Shown here one piece after another: positions 10,907 through 22,877 of a stretch of 64,000 nucleotides of DNA (positions are counted from its first letter, which is position 1; each line of letters opens with the position of its first letter). The stretch spans positions 53,804,019-53,868,018 of the forward strand of contig OX352761.1 in assembly GCA_947095585.1 (NCBI GenBank), read 5' to 3'. Made by a program: the position numbers and the translations under genes. The notes below the pieces were generated by a model. The model ran no database searches and was not told the origin of the DNA. It saw only the letters and a list, made by a program, of their open reading frames with translations. Source of the stretch: Nephrocerus scutellatus (Eukaryota; Arthropoda; Insecta; Diptera; Pipunculidae).

Positions 10907-11971
10907 TTTTTTTTTTTTTTTGATATATATATCTAGACTCATTGCCAAGGGATAAGTCCCTGAATGACTTGCGTCACGGCAATAAGTTAAATTTAAAAAT
11001 TAAAAATTCGAAGGAATGAGAATTACAACATATCACATTCCTCACGTTTGTAGCCGGTTTCAATTTATTTTCTCAGAATTATCTCTGATTCATTGAAAAA
11101 GCAATACGAAAAACGAGCACGAAACTAAAACGACGCGAGTCCTAATACTTTTATCAATGAATCATGGTCAGGGAAAACTACAAAAAACCTCGACCAAGAA
11201 AATATTACAAAATAAACAACAACTATTATAAATAATACAAAAAATACAATCAATAATGATTTTTTTTATATAAAATAATCGTATCCTCTAATGAACAATA
11301 CGGTCGTCCTTCAGGAAGTTGTTGAAGGCCTGTAGATTATAAGATTCGGGAAACACGGAGTCGACCAATTGATTCCACATCGAAGTCACTCTCGGATAAA
11401 AGGACTATTTTAAGGCAAATCTATGTTGATTAGACCTGAAACGAGTGTTAACGTTGCTGGCAAAAGGACCTGGGAATAGAGAACGGGTTTCTGAAGAACA
11501 TACCGTTGCAAAATTTGCAGAAAATAGATAAAGCTCCTACATTTCGTCTATGCTCCAAAGAATCAAGGGATGAAGTAATGTTTACATCGTTTATCAAACG
11601 GATGACTCTATTTTGAATTCCACAAGATAAACCAAATGCGATCTTGGAGCACCACCCCACACATATGAATTAAATTCTAAAATTGGTCTAACATAAGATT
11701 AATATAATCTTAATACTTCAGAGGGGGTGAAGTAAAAGTTACAACGTATTATGAAGCCCAAGCATTGGCTCGCTCTTTTTGAGATTTCATAAATATGTTA
11801 TTTCCAGGACCTAACATCTTAAGTTAAACTGATCTCGCAATAGTGGCACCATTAATTACTGTTGGTACGTAATGTTGAATTGCCTTTTGAGAAAAAAGAC
11901 AAGCCTGGAATTTATTTGGGTTATATTCCACCCTATTAGATCTGCCCCAATCAAGAATGACTTGAATGTTT
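10907..11971 (-). mobile_element. non-LTR retrotransposon B, 3' part
   Basis: Same family as element A, opposite strand. Its poly-A tail is the T run at 10907-10921. The 3' UTR (10922-11287) is an inverted copy of A's 3' UTR. The part ends abruptly at 11971, where a copia LTR begins. The rest of B is at 16246-17793 and 22878-22936. Confidence 0.8.
11288..11971 (-). pseudogene. RT C-terminal region of element B
   Basis: Reading down from 11971 the minus strand gives IQVILDWG, NPNKFQACLFSQK and, near 11500-11650, IQNRVIRLINDVNITSSLD, EHRRNVGALSIF. It ends with NNFLKDDR and a TAG at 11288-11290. Several frameshifts and stops are present. Compared with A it lacks the segment before NNFLKDD. Confidence 0.75.
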
Positions 11972-12181
11972 TGAAAATATAAGTTTATTATTTCAATGAT
12001 TATTTACAAAAATGTGATTTCACAAGATGTTTTGTCGAATATGAAAAAGCAACAGAAGAACAAAAGAGGTTTGTTCATTGTCTTGTATAAAACATGTGTG
12101 ACATTGATTTGTGTTAAAGTACATAGAGCGAACATACCTTAAATAAAAAGATTGACGGTTCGATATTTACATTATTCAACA
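11972..12181 (-). repeat. copia 3' LTR, 210 bp
   Basis: On the minus strand it runs from TGTTGAATAATG to CTTATATTTTCA, so it has TG...CA ends. Its first ~95 bp on the plus strand match 16150-16245 with about one visible substitution. It is bounded inside by the purine tract. Confidence 0.85.
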
Positions 12182-12188
12182 CTCCCAC
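12182..12188 (-). other. copia polypurine tract
   Basis: Reads GTGGGAG on the minus strand, directly before the LTR start TGTTGAA. It primes plus-strand synthesis. Confidence 0.65.
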
Positions 12189-12245
12189 TAAATGAGAACT
12201 CGTCAATAAGAAAATGTAATTTTAATTAAATACATTGTGAATCTT

Positions 12246-13952
12246 TTAAATTTTAATCGTTGAAATAGAATCTCGTAGAGTTTTTAATCTATCCGAGTGT
12301 AATGGTTTAGTGAAGATATCGGCCAATTGATCTTTAGTACATTTGTATTGTACATAAATTTCTCCTTGTTTTAGTTTTTCTCTGATGAAGTGATATCGAA
12401 TATCGATGTGTTTGGTTCGCTTGTGGAACTCTGGATTATGAATCAATCGAATTGCACTTTGATTGTCTATGAATAATATGGATGGACCTTTCACTTCTTC
12501 ACCGATGTCTTTCAACAATTGACGCAACCAAGTCACTTCTTTAACGGCTGCACATCCAGCCATATATTCAGCCTTGGTCGTTGATAGTGCGACTGAATGT
12601 TGTCGTTGACTGCTCCATGTTATTGGTCCACCATTGAGCATTAAAAACATATCCGGATGTTGATCTTCGTGTATCGATGTCATTTGCATAGTCCGAGTCA
12701 GAATATCCAACAAGTTGTTCAGGATTGATTGAAGGTTTGAATTCAATTCCTCGATTATTTGTGCTAATTAAATATTTAATTATTCTTTTTACTGCGTTCC
12801 AATGTGCATCCGTATGATTTGAGAGGAATCTGCTGACAACTACGACTGCAAAGGAGATGTCGGGTCGACTGACTATTGCAGCAAATATTAGACAACCGAC
12901 GGCTTCTCGATACGGTAACGATTTTTCTTTAGATTCTTGACTGTTATCTATTGAATTTAGATGTACATGTGGATCAGCCGGAATGCTTATTGGACTTGCT
13001 GTATCAAGGTTAAATCGTTTTATAATTTGATTTATATAGTTTGTTTGATGAATAAAGATGGAACGTTTTTCACGATTTCGTTCTATTTGTAGTCCAACAA
13101 AATTATCCGGTTCGTTTATTTTAACCTCGAAGGTCGCTTGAATATGATGAAGTAATATTTTTTTAACCTCTTTGGTTTCAGCCATGACTAATCCATCATC
13201 AACATAGAGTATTAATAATACTTTCACATGCTGTTTTTATGTCGAACTGCATAATTTCAAAATTGTTTCGTGCTGCAACGGAGAGAAGAATCCTAATTGA
13301 GTCAAAAAGTGTTGTCGGTGCAAGCGTTTCATTGTATTCGATGCCCTGTTTTTGTGCATACCCTTTTGCACAAAGTCTTGATTTGTAAGGGACAACATCT
13401 CCATTCGGATTTCTTTTAATTTTGAAAACCCATTTTGATCCAATAGTACTTCCACCGGGTGGTAACTTAACAATCCCCCATGTGTTGTTCTTTTCGAGTG
13501 CATCTAATTCTTCCTGTATTAATTTCGTCCAATTTTTCGCTTCTGTACATGAAATCGCTTCCTCATACGTCTCAGGAATGTCAGCATCAGCTAAATTCGC
13601 TTCGTAGTCATATCGCGCAAGCATTCTAATTTTGTCGCGATTCCGTAAGTTGTAGTCAGCATTGACTTGACTATTTATTGACTGCTGTGTTGTTGCTTCT
13701 TGTCTCTCTATATAGTTTTCTATGTCTTGAATTTTTTCTTTATTATTATTTTCAGGTTCATGAATTTTTGTTTGGTTTTCGTGTTGATTTGATTGAGTAC
13801 AACCATCATTAATGTTGTCTTCTATAATTTGTATCTCAACCGTATTTCTTCTTGGAAAACGAACAGCTGCATTTTCGTTGAAAACAACATTGCGGGAAAC
13901 TTTTATTTTTCCAGATTCTTCATCGTATAAGCGATAATTCGTAGAATTTCCT
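12246..13952 (-). pseudogene. copia pol C-terminal half: RT and RNase H, broken
   Basis: Minus-strand frames: 13199-13624 holds the RT start (ELDALEKNNTW, SKWVFKIKRN, FDIKTA); 12568-13227 holds LYVDDGLVMAET and the connection; 12246-12746 holds RNase H (HSVALSTTKAEYMAGC, ILFIDNQSAI, KRTKHIDIRYHFIREK, QLADIFTKPL). About 100 residues between FDIKTA and LYVDD are missing at about 13226-13232, with a frameshift, so the polymerase core is lost. A second frameshift lies near 12640. An in-frame TAA at 13952-13954 separates this part from integrase. Confidence 0.85.
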
Positions 13953-13954
13953 TA

Positions 13955-15166
13955 GTAGCCAACGAACATTAGTTTCTTGCACTTTGGATCCAGTATTGTA
14001 CGAAGCTCTTTTGGAATATGCATGTACGCCTCACATCCAAAAATTTTTGTATGATCCAATATAGGCTTTTTGCCTGTCCATAATTGATATGGTGTTGAAT
14101 CGGGTGCTTGAGTGGTTGGAGTGCGATTTAGAATATACACTGCTGTGTTGACAGCTTCACTGCACAAATTAATTGGAACATCCTTTGCATATATCATCGA
14201 TCGTGCACTCTCCACGATTGTTCTCATGTCTCGTTCCGCTCTCCCATTTTGTTCGGGTGTATAGGGAGCTGTTGTTTCCAATGATATTCCATTTTTCGAG
14301 AGATACTCCTTAAAAATGTTGTTACAGTATTCGGTTCCGTTATCAACGTGTAAGACTTTTGGTGGCGACCCGAACTTGTTACGTGAGTGATTGACACAAT
14401 TTTTGAAAGAGTCGAAAGCATCTGATTTATGTTTAATGAATGAAACGATACGATAACTGGAACTGTCATCTTTGAAGAGAATAAAATATCTCATTCCACT
14501 GACTGATGGTTGAGACATAGGACCAAATATGTCACTGTGTATAAACTCGCCTGGTTGAGTTTTTCTGTTTATTACTGTTTTAAATGGTAACTTGTGACCT
14601 TTTCCATATATACATGCTTCACAGAAGAATTTGTTGATATTATCGATACTGACATTCTTAATGTCTCCCTTGGTTACCATTTCTTTTAATGCTTGCTTGT
14701 TAATATGCCCAAGTCTCTCGTGCCAAATTTTTATGTCCACACTGGTCGTTGCATTCGCTTCTGATACAGTGATTGTTCGAAATAACAATCGGTATGTATT
14801 GTTTGATTCTCGAATCGCACAGGCTACTATTTTGTTGTTTTCGTAAACTTCAGCATGGTTGTCTTCTTTGATGATCTTCATGCCTTTCGCCGTTATTACA
14901 CCTTCGGAAAATAAATTTTTCTTGAGATCGGGTACGTATAACACATTTGTTATTGTTGATTGGTGCCAATTTTCTCCAATAAGTTTTTGAATTTTTATAG
15001 TACCTTTTCCTTTGACAAGTAGACCTTGATTATTTCCAAGTTTTACTGAAGCATGATCGTCCATTGTTTCGAAAATAGAAAAATATTCACGTTTATGTGT
15101 CATATGCACGGATGCGCCGCTATCCATTATCCAATAATCGTCGTCAATTGTGGATGTTAATAACAA
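13955..15166 (-). CDS. copia protease and integrase
   Basis: Long open minus-strand frame of about 400 codons. Protease: YWIMDSGASVHMTH (DSGA active site). Integrase zinc domain: WHERLGHINKQAL ... CEACIYGKGH. Catalytic triad: HSDIFGP, LHVDNGTEY and EQNGRAERDM. The frame ends at an in-frame TAA just after KKLMFVGY, where copia polyproteins normally continue, so the stop is a single mutation. The frame upstream joins gag after a frameshift near 15320. Confidence 0.88.
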
Positions 15167-15177
15167 GCTGTTTTCAA

Positions 15178-15990
15178 CTATCGAAAAAGCTGTGTCATTT
15201 GATTGTGAATGTTTATTTTCTTTTGAATCAGCATGTTTCTTTTCTCCTCGATTTTTCTTTGGTGCCCGACATTGACTGGCAAAATGCCCCTTCTTTTGAC
15301 AATTATAGCAGGTACTCGAGGTTGATTACTTTTTCTTTCGATTGAATTTCGTTGAATTGATGAACTGCTGCATCCTGCCTTGGTTACTAGCAATGCCGAG
15401 TCTGATTCTTCATATGATATTAGACTGGCTTCTTCGTCCAAAAGACGTGCTCTAAGATTAGCAATCGTTTGCTTTGCTTCATCCATCGATATCCAGGCTT
15501 GTCTTAGATTTCTGTATTTTTGAGGCAAGCTTCCGAGTATTTTTGTGATAATCGCTACATCACTAACTTCTTCTCCTGTTTCTTTAATATGTTGTGCCAA
15601 ATTTTCTACCTTTGCGATGTGCTGGGAGATGGTGTCACTTGAGATCATTTTATATTGATGGAACTCATGCACTATCATTTTGTTCATTTCCGACTTTTGT
15701 TCATAAATGGAATCTAACTTGAACATTATCTCACTTGACGACTTGCAATTTTCCACCAACGTAATTTGATCAAAAGCCATTGCGGAGGTTAAGGTGAACA
15801 TGGCGTTCGCGTCATCCTTAATCCATTTTTTGTGTTCCTGTAGTTTTGTTTTATCTGGCTTTACTTCGTCACAGTTTACAATGTCTTGTAGACCTTTTGC
15901 TCGCAATGCACACATAATTTGGAACTTCCATTGATGATAATTTTTACCGTCGAACTTGTTGATATTCATAACATCTATTTTATCCGCCAT
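15178..15990 (-). pseudogene. copia gag
   Basis: Start chosen at the ATG of MADKIDVMNINKFDGKNY (15990); an in-frame ATG 18 bases upstream (16008) is also possible. It carries the copia-type gag fold (FDGKNYHQWKFQIMCAL ... KILGSLPQKYRNLR). A frameshift near 15320 breaks the frame. In the frame after it, the zinc knuckle CYNCQKKGHFASQC is intact and leads into protease. The protein forms the virus-like particle. Confidence 0.85.
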
Positions 15991-16132
15991 TTTTGCTGCT
16001 AGATACAACGCTAATCGTAATGCGTTTGTTCAATATATAAAATGACTGCACTTTTCTTTCCTCGTAGAAAGTAAACTTTGATGCCTATTTTAATATTTTT
16101 ATAAATACAGATATTCACTTACAATGCGATAT

Positions 16133-16146
16133 CTGGGCCCATAACC
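16133..16146 (-). other. copia primer-binding site (internal initiator-Met tRNA fragment)
   Basis: The minus strand reads GGTTATGGGCCCAG, complementary to the anticodon arm of tRNA-iMet (CTGGGCCCATAACC), as known for Drosophila copia. It lies three bases from the LTR end. Confidence 0.8.
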
Positions 16147-16149
16147 TTT

Positions 16150-16245
16150 TGAAAATATAAGTTTATTATTTTAATGATTATTTACAAAAATGTGATTTCA
16201 CAAGATGTTTTGTCGAATATGAAAAAGCAACAGAAGAACAAAAAG
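16150..16245 (-). repeat. copia 5' LTR, truncated to ~95 bp
   Basis: Matches the first ~95 bp of 11972-12181 on the plus strand. The missing ~115 bp are the upstream (U3) end, so the promoter side of the 5' LTR is lost. Confidence 0.8.
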
Positions 16246-16261
16246 AAAAAAGGGGAAAAAC

Positions 16262-17040
16262 CATACAATAAAACTTTTATTTTGCGGTTCCATAAATAAT
16301 CCTCAACCCATATAATGAGAGAGGTGTGTAAGTTGAGCGCACGAATCTTATTAATAAGACAAATATGCCAAACTCTATCAAGAGAAATATCCAAGGACAC
16401 AACGCTTGATTCTCCTAGATTTTCAATGCTTCGCTCCCAACAATGAGTCATACACGTCATTAGTTCACCTGAAGATCGATTTTTTCGAAATCCATACTGC
16501 ACATCGGATAAAAGAGATTCCATTACCTTTGATAAAACCGACAACAGAGCAATATGGCGGTAGTCAGTAGGTGCGTTTTATCACCTTTTTTCGGGACGGG
16601 TTGAATATTAGCTATTTTCAAAATTGACGGAAAAACACCTGTCTTCATTGAGAGATGAAACAATTTGCTAAGCGGTTTTGCCAAAGTATGATGACATCTT
16701 TTCAATAATAATGGTGGAATACCGTCGGGTCCAGTTGCTTTATTGGGGTCAAGTTCTTTAAGAATTTTGGAAACAACCCGTCGACGGATATATATTGTAG
16801 ACATACATGGGCCTACATTCGGAAGAATTGGTGGACTTTGGTTAAATAATGGAAGGGTTGACGCACAAGCAAAATGCAAAGCTAAGAGACTGGCTTTCTG
16901 AATATCAGTTTTATAAAGAATACCATTATGGAATAAAGAAGGAACAGAAGAAGTCTTTTCTGCAAAGTTTCCTTTAACCATGGCTGCAAACGACCAAAAG
17001 CTTCTAATGTTTGAATCTGAATCTAAAATTTTCCGCATGC
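16262..17040 (-). pseudogene. RT domain of element B (fingers and palm, partial)
   Basis: Minus-strand frames hold MRKILDSDSNIRSFWSF, then a segment with SSVPSLFHNGILYKTD, DPNKATGPDGIPPLLLKRC and FHLSMKTGVFPS, then a frameshift near 16560 and YGFRKNRSSGELMTCM, SLDI..DRVWH. A short block before DVQYGF is missing. The frame runs out at 16262 before the catalytic box, which the copia-side deletion removed. Confidence 0.8.
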
Positions 17041-17793
17041 TATCTTGAATCTTTTGGTCATTTATTATTTTGGACCTGTTAATTATAAGGTTAGGCTCTG
17101 TTTCTGGCTATTCTAAACTTAACAAGGTTTTCTACGGATGGGCAATTAACGTAGTCCAAATGGGCTATTTTTTTACTCGCGACTGCTGACCTGCAGTTAT
17201 CATTAAACCACTTATTCTTACGAATATTGCTTTTATTAAAGGAGGAAGGAATAAAAATTTCCATTCCTAGCAGAATGGTTGACGGGATCAGTTGAGATGC
17301 TTCATCAGCATTATTGTTGGAAAAGTAGGTTGACCAATCAAATGAGCTATAAAATTGATTCAGAAGCTCCCAGTTAGCATTTTTTAAGTGCCAGAGTAGC
17401 CTTTTACTAGTTGGCTCTACAAGGGTTGGGGTTATTGAAAATTTGGCTAATACCAGAGCGTGGTCGGAACAGATAAATCAATTGCATATTTATCTGGCAT
17501 AGAAGTTAGAAATAAATCTAATAGGTGAGGTGATTGACCAGTTGTATCGGGATATCTAGTTGGCTTATCGACAAGTTGGGTTAGAAGATTGATATTTGAA
17601 AATAGTTCTGCGGATTCACCTGATCGATCTCCACCATTCGAATATGTCAACCAAAAATCATTATGGACATCAAAATCGCCCAAGACTACCAATTCTGAAG
17701 TTGGTGAGGATTGGTAAATCTTGCCAATAGTTTCCGATAAATAATCAAATTCAATAATAGTGTCATCAGGTGACAAATTAGGACTACGATAAA
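17041..17793 (-). pseudogene. endonuclease C-terminal half of element B and linker
   Basis: The frame 17447-17776 encodes SPTSELVVLGDFDVHNDFWL, QLVDKPTRYPDTTGQSPHLL and LDLFLTSMPDKYAID. The GDFN box has become GDFD, changing a catalytic Asn. The linker to RT (17041-17446) is broken by stops. Confidence 0.75.
17780..17793. repeat. left target-site duplication of element J2
   Basis: AGGACTACGATAAA here and at 22877-22890. The sequence belongs to the endonuclease region of B, which continues without loss across the two copies. Confidence 0.85.
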
Positions 17794-18071
17794 AGTAGCA
17801 GCCTTGCCCTGATTGAGAGTAGTCAAGCTTATAATTGGTGCTGCTATTAGCAACCGTTGTTATTTATCTTAGAAAAATAAAATATATATATTTGAATTTT
17901 TTTTTAATTAAGCTTTGTGAATTTGCAACGATTTTTTTTTAAACATCACATCTTAAAACGGATAGTAACGGAAACATCGGAATTGTTATTATTACACTTT
18001 CTAGTGCAAATAAAAACAAGCGCAATAGAAAATATTAAAAAAACACAACAAGAAAAAAAACATAAATTAAA

Positions 18072-19410
18072 ATGTCTTCGCCCCCTCCAATGGAGGGTGC
18101 AGAAGCACTTTCACCGCAGGAATTGATCACTAAAAAAATACACAACATAGAAATTGATTTATTAAGAAATTAAGTCGAAAGTCTACGTGCTCAATTAAAA
18201 GCAAAGAAACAGTTAAATCGCCTAAAAGAAAACAAAAAAACGATACAAAAACAATAACAAATTCATCATCAATATTAAGAAATAACAGTTTTGGCTTATT
18301 AGACAACGAAGAGGAAACGATAGAAGATCAAAAATTTCCAACATTAAATTCAACGACGAAAAAACTTGTTTCTGAACTCAAAAGTGACATAAAAAAAGCG
18401 CAATAGTGCAGTGAACAGTACAACGATTGTTTCAAACATTACGGAGAACGTTGGTCCAAAAACTTTAACTGCAACTAAAAATACTGAAGGACAAAAAAAA
18501 AACATTTTTAGAGAAGACAGCAAAACAATTAACTGAATACTTAATGATGCAATTGGTGCAGGTCAATTTAACTTAAAAAATGTAAACAAAAACAAAACAA
18601 TATTAAATGTAAAAAATAGCAATGACGTGGACAAAGTTAAAAATTTACTTAACGAAACCTGGACGGAGTTCTTTACATATACCGACAAACAAACAAATTA
18701 CACTTTCTTAATTAAAGCGTTAAATATCGGTCATACTCCAGAAGAAGTCTTAGAGGAACTACAAAATAGTGAACAAAATTTAAAATTTATTAAATCATTC
18801 AGGTACGTAACCCCTCGTTCTAAACGTTAAAACCAAATATTGCCTATAATCGTGGTACAGCTATCTCCAGATAGCATGGTGCAAAACCTGAGAAACATAA
18901 GGTATGTCGGGGGTCATGTCGTGACCTTCGAAAAAATTCGAAGAAGTGATGTCCTACAATGCCACCGTTGCCAACGGTTCGGACATACTTCTTCGAATTG
19001 TAATATGGAATTCAGGTGCGTGAAATGCCAGAATTCACATAAACCGGGCAAGTGCTTAGTTCAAAAAGATACAGGCAAGGAGTAGCTGTTCTGTGTGCTC
19101 TGCGGCAAAGCTGGTCATCCAGCATCCTGGCGTGGCGCTGAGGTTTACAGAAAACTTGCTGAACGCTTACAATCAAAAAAAAATGGCAGCACAACAGAAG
19201 GCTACCCAAAAAACAGCTTACATTGAATATTACGTTCAGAAAGGTTTTTCGATCACCGAAGTGGCCAGAAACACAAATGGCTCACATACTGTTCTTAATT
19301 CTTTAAGTGAAAGCTTAGAGAATAAGGTAAACAATCTGGTCAAAGTTGTAGCCGAACAGTCAGTGCAAATTTCAAGCATTTTTAATGCTCTACGTTGCAT
19401 GAATGTCTAG
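18072..19410 (+). pseudogene. ORF1 (gag-like) of J2
   Basis: Starts ATG TCT TCG CCC at 18072 and hits TAA at 18171. The same frame reopens at 18627-18830 and 18840-19085 (PRE_C2HC-like region, then CHRCQRFGHTSSNC and CVKCQNSHKPGKC). A TAG lies at 19083, and a frameshift near 19180, beside an A run, moves the rest to another frame that ends at 19410. The third knuckle has lost its last Cys (WRGA versus WRGC in J1). Confidence 0.8.
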
Positions 19411-20400
19411 GCCGCGTCGCGGTGCACTCAGAATAGCTGCCGTAAATGTCAATTCCATTATCTCCGTTGCTAGACGTAGCGACATTCTAAATTTTGTGAC
19501 AGATCATAGACTTGACATCCTTCTCTTATCAGAGACAAAGCTTAACGCTAAACATAAGCTAGAGTTTAAAGACTATAACTTTATACGAAATGACAGAAAG
19601 GACTCGATTCGAGGTGGTGGAACAGCTGAGCTGATTAGAAAACCACTAAGTTTCGAAAAAGTATATAAAGGTGATATTGCTTGTTTTAATTGTCTAGAGA
19701 CGACTATTATTTCGCTGCCACTTCGAAATAATAGTCGCCTTCGTATAATATCTGCATATGCACCTTCAGCAGATAACCAATTTAACGTCGAGCTCGAGAA
19801 ATTATTCGAGACAATAGGATTAGATAGTTTGAATAATTATTTCATTCTAGCGGAAGATCTAAACGCGAAACATCAGAGTTGGTTAGATCCAACAGCGAAC
19901 GAATTGCAACTGTTTAGCCCGGTCACGACGAGTTATCTTTCCGGGAATTCATATCTTGATTTGTGTATTGCAGATGCGCGACTGCAATAGTTCATGGCAA
20001 TAAGGTCCCGCTGTTGATGTATGACAGCGACCACAATGCGATATTAATAGTAGCTTCGTTTGCTGAAGAATCCTTATTTACCCTCGCAAATCAACCAGGA
20101 ATTCCTAAATTAAATCTTAGGAAAACCAACTGGAACAAGTTCGAAAAACGGGCCAAAAGATAGTGCAGAGATAGTTTATCTTCCTCTGAAGTTCCTAACA
20201 ACAGGAATATAACGAACGAAGAATGTGATCTTTGCATAGAAAGACTGAATTCGGGAACTTTGACCAGTATTGATTCGACAGTCCCGAAAATCAAAATCAA
20301 AAATTCTACGGAGTGTTATCTAAACCGTGAAATACGGAAAATAGACACAAGAGTTTTTTAATCACGCAGATTAAAAGAATACCTAGCAATAACGAATTAA
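19403..20400 (+). pseudogene. ORF2 endonuclease of J2
   Basis: Starts at ATGTCTAGG, overlapping the ORF1 stop by 8 bases. The endonuclease blocks are IAAVNVNSI, RLDILLLSETKLNAKHKLEF, IISAYAPSADNQ, LAEDLNAKHQSWLD and SYLDLCIADARLQ. Compared with J1, about 20 residues are missing after DPTANE, and a short deletion at 19985 shifts the frame. The final SDHNAI block is in the next frame (19963-20163). Confidence 0.8.
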
Positions 20401-20417
20401 TAAGGCTGAAATCCCTC

Positions 20418-22490
20418 TTGAGAATTGTTAAAAGCTTTTTGGAACAGCAATTCCGAAACAGCGTTAACAACTATTGGAGGCATCGGGCTGAAAATATAAT
20501 AAAGGCAGATTCGGGGACGATGTTTCCTAAATTAAATCGATCTTTTAAGCCTCATAGTGTTGTTGCTATTCTGGAATTAAAGATTCCTACAGCATCAGAG
20601 TATCTCATCTCCCAAGCTGGGATTAATAGCCGAACAACACCAATCATTAACAACAACTTTGTTGTTGCAGACGGTGGTGAGAAGCTCAGTCTTATTGGAT
20701 CGCACTTTGAAACGGTGCACCAAATAGGGACTCGCTCAAGTAGTTCTGCTGAGTTAGTGAGCGAAGAATTAGGAAGATTCCGTAATCAGAATAATTATTC
20801 GGAAACTGTTGTAACTTTCTCTGACGACCTTAAATCTGACGAACTGACTAAAGAACAGACAAATGAATACTTTACGACGCTGACCGAACTGACCGTAATT
20901 TTCAAAAAACTCAACAATAAACCATCGTCAGGTTTAGATAACATCCCAAATATCGTCTTGAAACATCTACCAATCGAAGATATACGGCAATACTGCGTAA
21001 TTTTAAATAACTTGCTTAATAATCACTACTTCCCAAACTGTTGGAAAGTATCGAAGGTTTTTCCAATAATAAAGAAAAAGAAAGATCCTTCTGATCCGAC
21101 AAATTACAGGCCTATCAGTCTCATGCCTAACATTTGGAAAGTACTTGAAGTGGTTATTAGTAAGTCAATTTTGACCGCGTGCGAAACAAGTGAGATAATT
21201 CCGCGGAACAAATTTGGGTTCAAGCGAAACCACTCGACAGTGCACGCTGTGACCAAATTGATTTCAGATGTCAACTGGCATCTGAATGATAAGTGGAATA
21301 CGGCTGCCTTTCTAGTGGATATAGAAAAAGCTTTTGACACGGTTTGGACCGATGCGCGTATTTATAAAATTATTAGATATGAGTTCCCACATCATTTAGT
21401 TAAAATGATTATATCAATGATATACGGGAAGAAATTTGTGGTAACAGATAAAGAAAATACGACAAGTAAAATATTCAATATCGCTAACGGTCTGCCACAG
21501 GGTACAGTAACGGCACCAATCCTGTTCAACATATATATTTCTGAAGTACTTAGTGACATGGAGGCGTCCCTAGCATATGCTGACGATATTGTACTATATG
21601 CACACGGTTCGAAAATTGAAGAGATTCAAAGAAAGCTACAAAGCAAATTTGACGAATTTCGGACATTCTGCGAAACATGGAAACTTAAGATAAGCTATTC
21701 AAAATGCGAAGTTATACTGTTTCGCCCCCCTCTCAGGCGTGGAAATCACGATCTGCGAAATAATTGGAAAAATCTTCGGATAATCGATGCAAATGGTGTT
21801 CAGGTCCCATCGAAGAATACCGTGCGCTATTTTGGTGTTAATCTGGACAAATTTCTTTACTACAATGAACATGTAAATATCGCTTTGGAAAAAACAAGGG
21901 TGGTATTTATGTCGCTCAAAAAGCTTTTCCTTTCACGATACTTGAAGAGTGACGTGAAGACTGTTTGCTACTAGGCATTCATTCCACCAATTATTACGTA
22001 CGCGTGTCCAATATGGTGGAATATCAGTCCATCATATATGGAAAAACTTCGTGCCTTTGAGAGGAAATGCCTTCGAGCATGTATGCATATGTACAGAAGC
22101 GAACATTCTGAGTACAGGCATTATGTGTCAAACAAAAAACTCCTGAATGCTTCCGGAGTGTCAAGAATTGACAATGTCATTCTTAACCTTAATAGGAATC
22201 ATTTCGCTCGGTCAGCCTCTATTGAAAATACCTTAATCTCGGGAGCATTTATCCTAATCCTGGGTACTTTAAAAATACATTGGAGAGTGGATTCATACCA
22301 CCTGAGACATTTGTATATGTGGACGCACTGGGCCACTTGTCAGATTCATGCAACGTTCCTATAATATACCATGTTGATAGAAGGGCCACTGACAAAAGAA
22401 TTCCGCATGCCTTGTTTTCCAATGGGGCTGCAAATTATATCTGGAGATACTGTCGTAGCGTGCCTAGCAGACAACAGGCACTTAGATAGA
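20418..22490 (+). pseudogene. ORF2 reverse transcriptase of J2
   Basis: Open frame of 518 codons (20418-21974) with all RT blocks: DPTNYRPISLMPNIWKVLE, FGFKRNHSTVHAV, LVDIEKAFDTVW, NGLPQGTVTAPILFNIYISE and an intact catalytic AYADDIVLYAH. A TAG at 21972-21974 and a frameshift near 22250 separate the C-terminal region (ERKCLRACMHMYRSEHSEYR, GVSRIDNVILNLNRNHFA), which is typical of Jockey-clade proteins. Confidence 0.88.
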
Positions 22491-22877
22491 AGAAAATACT
22501 GGTGGCTTGACTGGAGTGTGGCCGAAATTTAACCCTAACCGCTACCTGTAGTTAAGGATTTAGTTTTTAAGTCTATTTAAGTATTTTAATTAGTTTTAAG
22601 TAGTTTAAGTTTTTTTTCTTTTTATCTTATAAAATATGGCGGAAGAATTTTTACCAAATTTTTGATCTTTATAATTTCAATATAATAAATAATTTCAAAA
22701 GAAATAAATAAAAAAAAAATTTAAATCTAACCAATTAAAATAATAAATATTGAAAGTAGTGTAAGCCCTCGTAGGTAAATTTACTAGTTTTAATTAAAAA
22801 AAGTCAGAGTAAATTATTTATTTATTACACTATATTACTTAAGATTTCTAAAAATTAAATAAATGGATTTAAAAAAA
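22491..22877 (+). other. 3' UTR of J2
   Basis: Shares gtgtggc.gaaatt.aaccctaa and the tagttttaag repeats with the tail of J1, then becomes AT-rich up to the target duplication at 22877. Confidence 0.7.

Larger units (their letters stand above)
11972..16245 (-). mobile_element. Ty1/copia LTR retrotransposon inserted in element B
   Basis: Complete order on the minus strand: 5' LTR (truncated), PBS, gag, protease, integrase, RT, RNase H, PPT, 3' LTR. The integrase-before-RT order is diagnostic of copia. The left border is clean inside the RT of B. On the right the LTR stops after ~95 bp and is followed by filler (agaaaaaagggg) and by B sequence that resumes ~230 bp short, so a deletion took LTR and B sequence together. 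No target duplication survives. Confidence 0.9.
16246..17793 (-). mobile_element. non-LTR retrotransposon B, middle part
   Basis: Continues element B on the far side of copia. It ends at 17793 within the target duplication of the family-J insertion and resumes at 22878. It keeps the 330-bp segment that element A has lost. Confidence 0.82.
17794..22877 (+). mobile_element. Jockey-clade non-LTR retrotransposon J2, apparently full length
   Basis: About 5.1 kb, from agtagcagcc to an A-rich 3' end (aaatggatttaaaaaaa). It is flanked by a 13-14 bp duplication and inserted in the endonuclease region of element B. It has a 5' UTR, ORF1, an 8-base ORF1/ORF2 overlap, endonuclease, RT and 3' UTR. Many stops and frameshifts make it inactive, although the RT catalytic region is intact. 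Confidence 0.88.

Noticed and set aside
12246..16008. Copia-like genes as an intact polyprotein
   Set aside because: A TAA after integrase, frameshifts near 15320 and 12640 and a ~100-residue RT deletion show that it is disabled.
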